6,606 bases of DNA from Candidatus Latescibacterota bacterium (GTDB taxonomy: Bacteria > JAAXHH01 > JABIQT01). The stretch spans positions 1 to 6,606 of the forward strand of contig JABIQT010000220.1 of NCBI GenBank assembly GCA_018667995.1, in the 5' to 3' direction. A program made the position numbers and the translations under genes. A model generated the notes under the pieces. The model was not told where the DNA came from, did no database searches, and worked only from the letters and a program-made list of their open reading frames with translations. Positions 5,738-6,606 of the stretch are shown piece after piece; the first letter of the stretch is position 1, and the number at the start of each line of letters is the position of its first letter.

Positions 5738-6606
5738 CTAAGCCAAACCCTTCACTAGCAGCTCGTTCACCCGCCTGGCAAATCCCACAGGGTCGTTCAG
5801 TTTTGACCCCTCAGCTATGACGGCCTCTTCGTAGAGCAACCGACTGAATGACTCTATTCGTTCATCTTCGGGGGTGCTGTCGAACAATTTCTGCAGTCCT
5901 TCGACGGCTGGATGTTCTGGATTCAATTCCAGAATACGCTGTCCTGTAGGCGCGCCATCGGTCTGTCCCATACGCTGCATGATACGTTCCATGTTGGCGC
6001 CCGGCATTCCTTCATCGGACACCAAGCAGGAGGCGCTCTCTTTTAACCGTGTGGTCAGCCGGACATCCTGGACTTCTGTAATCTTCTCTTTCAACATTTC
6101 AATGAAGGTCTTGTAGGTCTTTTCGTGCTCTTCAGCCTTTACCTTTGTAACCTCGTCCGCCTCTACTTCAGCCTTGTCTACGGGCTTCAGTTTCTTACCT
6201 TTGTACTCTGTCAGTGAAGGAATTACGAACTCGTCTATGGGATCTGTCATAAAGAGAACGTCCCATTCTTTGTCTCTGAAGACTTCAAGATATGGGGTAT
6301 GTTCCAACATGGACCTATTCTCGCCGGTCAGGAAGTAGATCTCCTCCTGATCCGCCGGCATGTTTTCGACATATGCTTCCAGAGTAGTATGCTTACCAGG
6401 CTCAGTACTAATCGCCTCAAATAGTAACAGATCGGCGATCTGCTCCTGATTCTCGTGGTCTTGGCTGATACCTTCCTTGAAGATTAGGCCAAGCTCAGAG
6501 TAGAAGCCTACGTATGCCTCGTAGTCGTCTTTCTTCATTTCGCCAAGCGCCTGAAAGACCCGCTTGACCACATTTTTTCGAATGCGATCCCCTTCTGTCA
6601 TTTCCT
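5738..6606 (-). CDS. htpG: Hsp90-family chaperone HtpG, C-terminal part (5' end beyond window)
   Basis: HtpG is the cytosolic bacterial Hsp90, an ATP-driven dimeric chaperone for client folding under heat and other stress. About 289 codons are visible, slightly under half of a typical 620-residue protein. The N-terminal ATPase domain and part of the middle domain are outside the window. Visible from the window edge are RIRKNVVKRV, the conserved FKEG of the middle domain, LLLFEA, the EEIYFLTGENRSML block, PIDEFVIPSLTEY, then a charged linker and the C-terminal dimerisation domain (DVRLTTRLKESASCLVSDEG, ILELNPEHP, the terminal helix FARRVNELLV). The ATG at 6601 is almost certainly internal: the frame stays open to the edge and homology starts within the family's middle domain. 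The AGGAA before it is coincidental. The reading frame is intact and ends in TAG at 5738. Confidence 0.95.
   Translation of the reverse strand, partial: EMTEGDRIRKNVVKRVFQALGEMKKDDYEAYVGFYSELGLIFKEGISQDHENQEQIADLLLFEAISTEPGKHTTLEAYVENMPADQEEIYFLTGENRSMLEHTPYLEVFRDKEWDVLFMTDPIDEFVIPSLTEYKGKKLKPVDKAEVEADEVTKVKAEEHEKTYKTFIEMLKEKITEVQDVRLTTRLKESASCLVSDEGMPGANMERIMQRMGQTDGAPTGQRILELNPEHPAVEGLQKLFDSTPEDERIESFSRLLYEEAVIAEGSKLNDPVGFARRVNELLVKGLA

Noticed and set aside
1-6606. Mobile element, phage, CRISPR, toxin-antitoxin or defence system
   Set aside because: No transposase, integrase, repeat array, terminal inverted repeats or defence-type domains were seen; gene content is collinear housekeeping with similar base composition throughout.

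Overview
The window is bacterial chromosome of roughly 50% GC in which every supportable gene lies on the minus strand, so the biological order runs from the right edge to the left edge: htpG (5' end cut off), a thioredoxin-fold protein, a DUF402 protein, phoH, ybeY, a CorC/HlyC-type membrane CBS protein, and a large membrane-anchored TPR protein cut off at its 3' end by the left edge. Coding density is about 94% and there are no signs of mobile elements, CRISPR, tRNA or rRNA. The species cannot be named. The gene set (single-Cys WCGD thioredoxin, DUF402, FlgO/TolB-like domain plus TPRs, CorC with its membrane domain) would fit an environmental Gram-negative lineage such as the FCB group or a relative, but that is a weak inference.

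Right part (4617-6606): the C-terminal half of the Hsp90 chaperone HtpG, then after a 93-base gap a closely spaced pair, a Thioredoxin_9-like protein and a DUF402 protein (20 bases apart if the ATG at 5093 is the real start).

Middle and left (1-4616): a 168-base intergenic region carries a good sigma-70-type promoter (TTGACA, 17 bases, TATTTT) pointing into phoH, followed by a leader of about 108 bases. Downstream are phoH, ybeY, corC and the TPR gene, separated by only 31, about 0-14 and 41 bases, so they probably form one transcription unit. The first three correspond to the ybeZ-ybeY-ybeX operon of E. coli (PhoH NTPase, rRNA-maturation endonuclease, CorC), which works in ribosome and RNA quality control and in E. 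coli is associated with the heat-shock response. In E. coli the fourth gene is lnt. Here that place is taken by a protein with two N-terminal membrane helices, a FlgO/TolB-like domain and at least six TPR-like repeats. It occupies the whole of 1-1641 as one uninterrupted reading frame that continues past the window.

No clearly new biological system is visible. This is mostly a conserved housekeeping region. The points most worth a second look are the TPR protein in the lnt position, the loss of the usual Asn residues in the CorC membrane domain, and the unusual starts (TTG for phoH and corC, with no ribosome-binding site for phoH).
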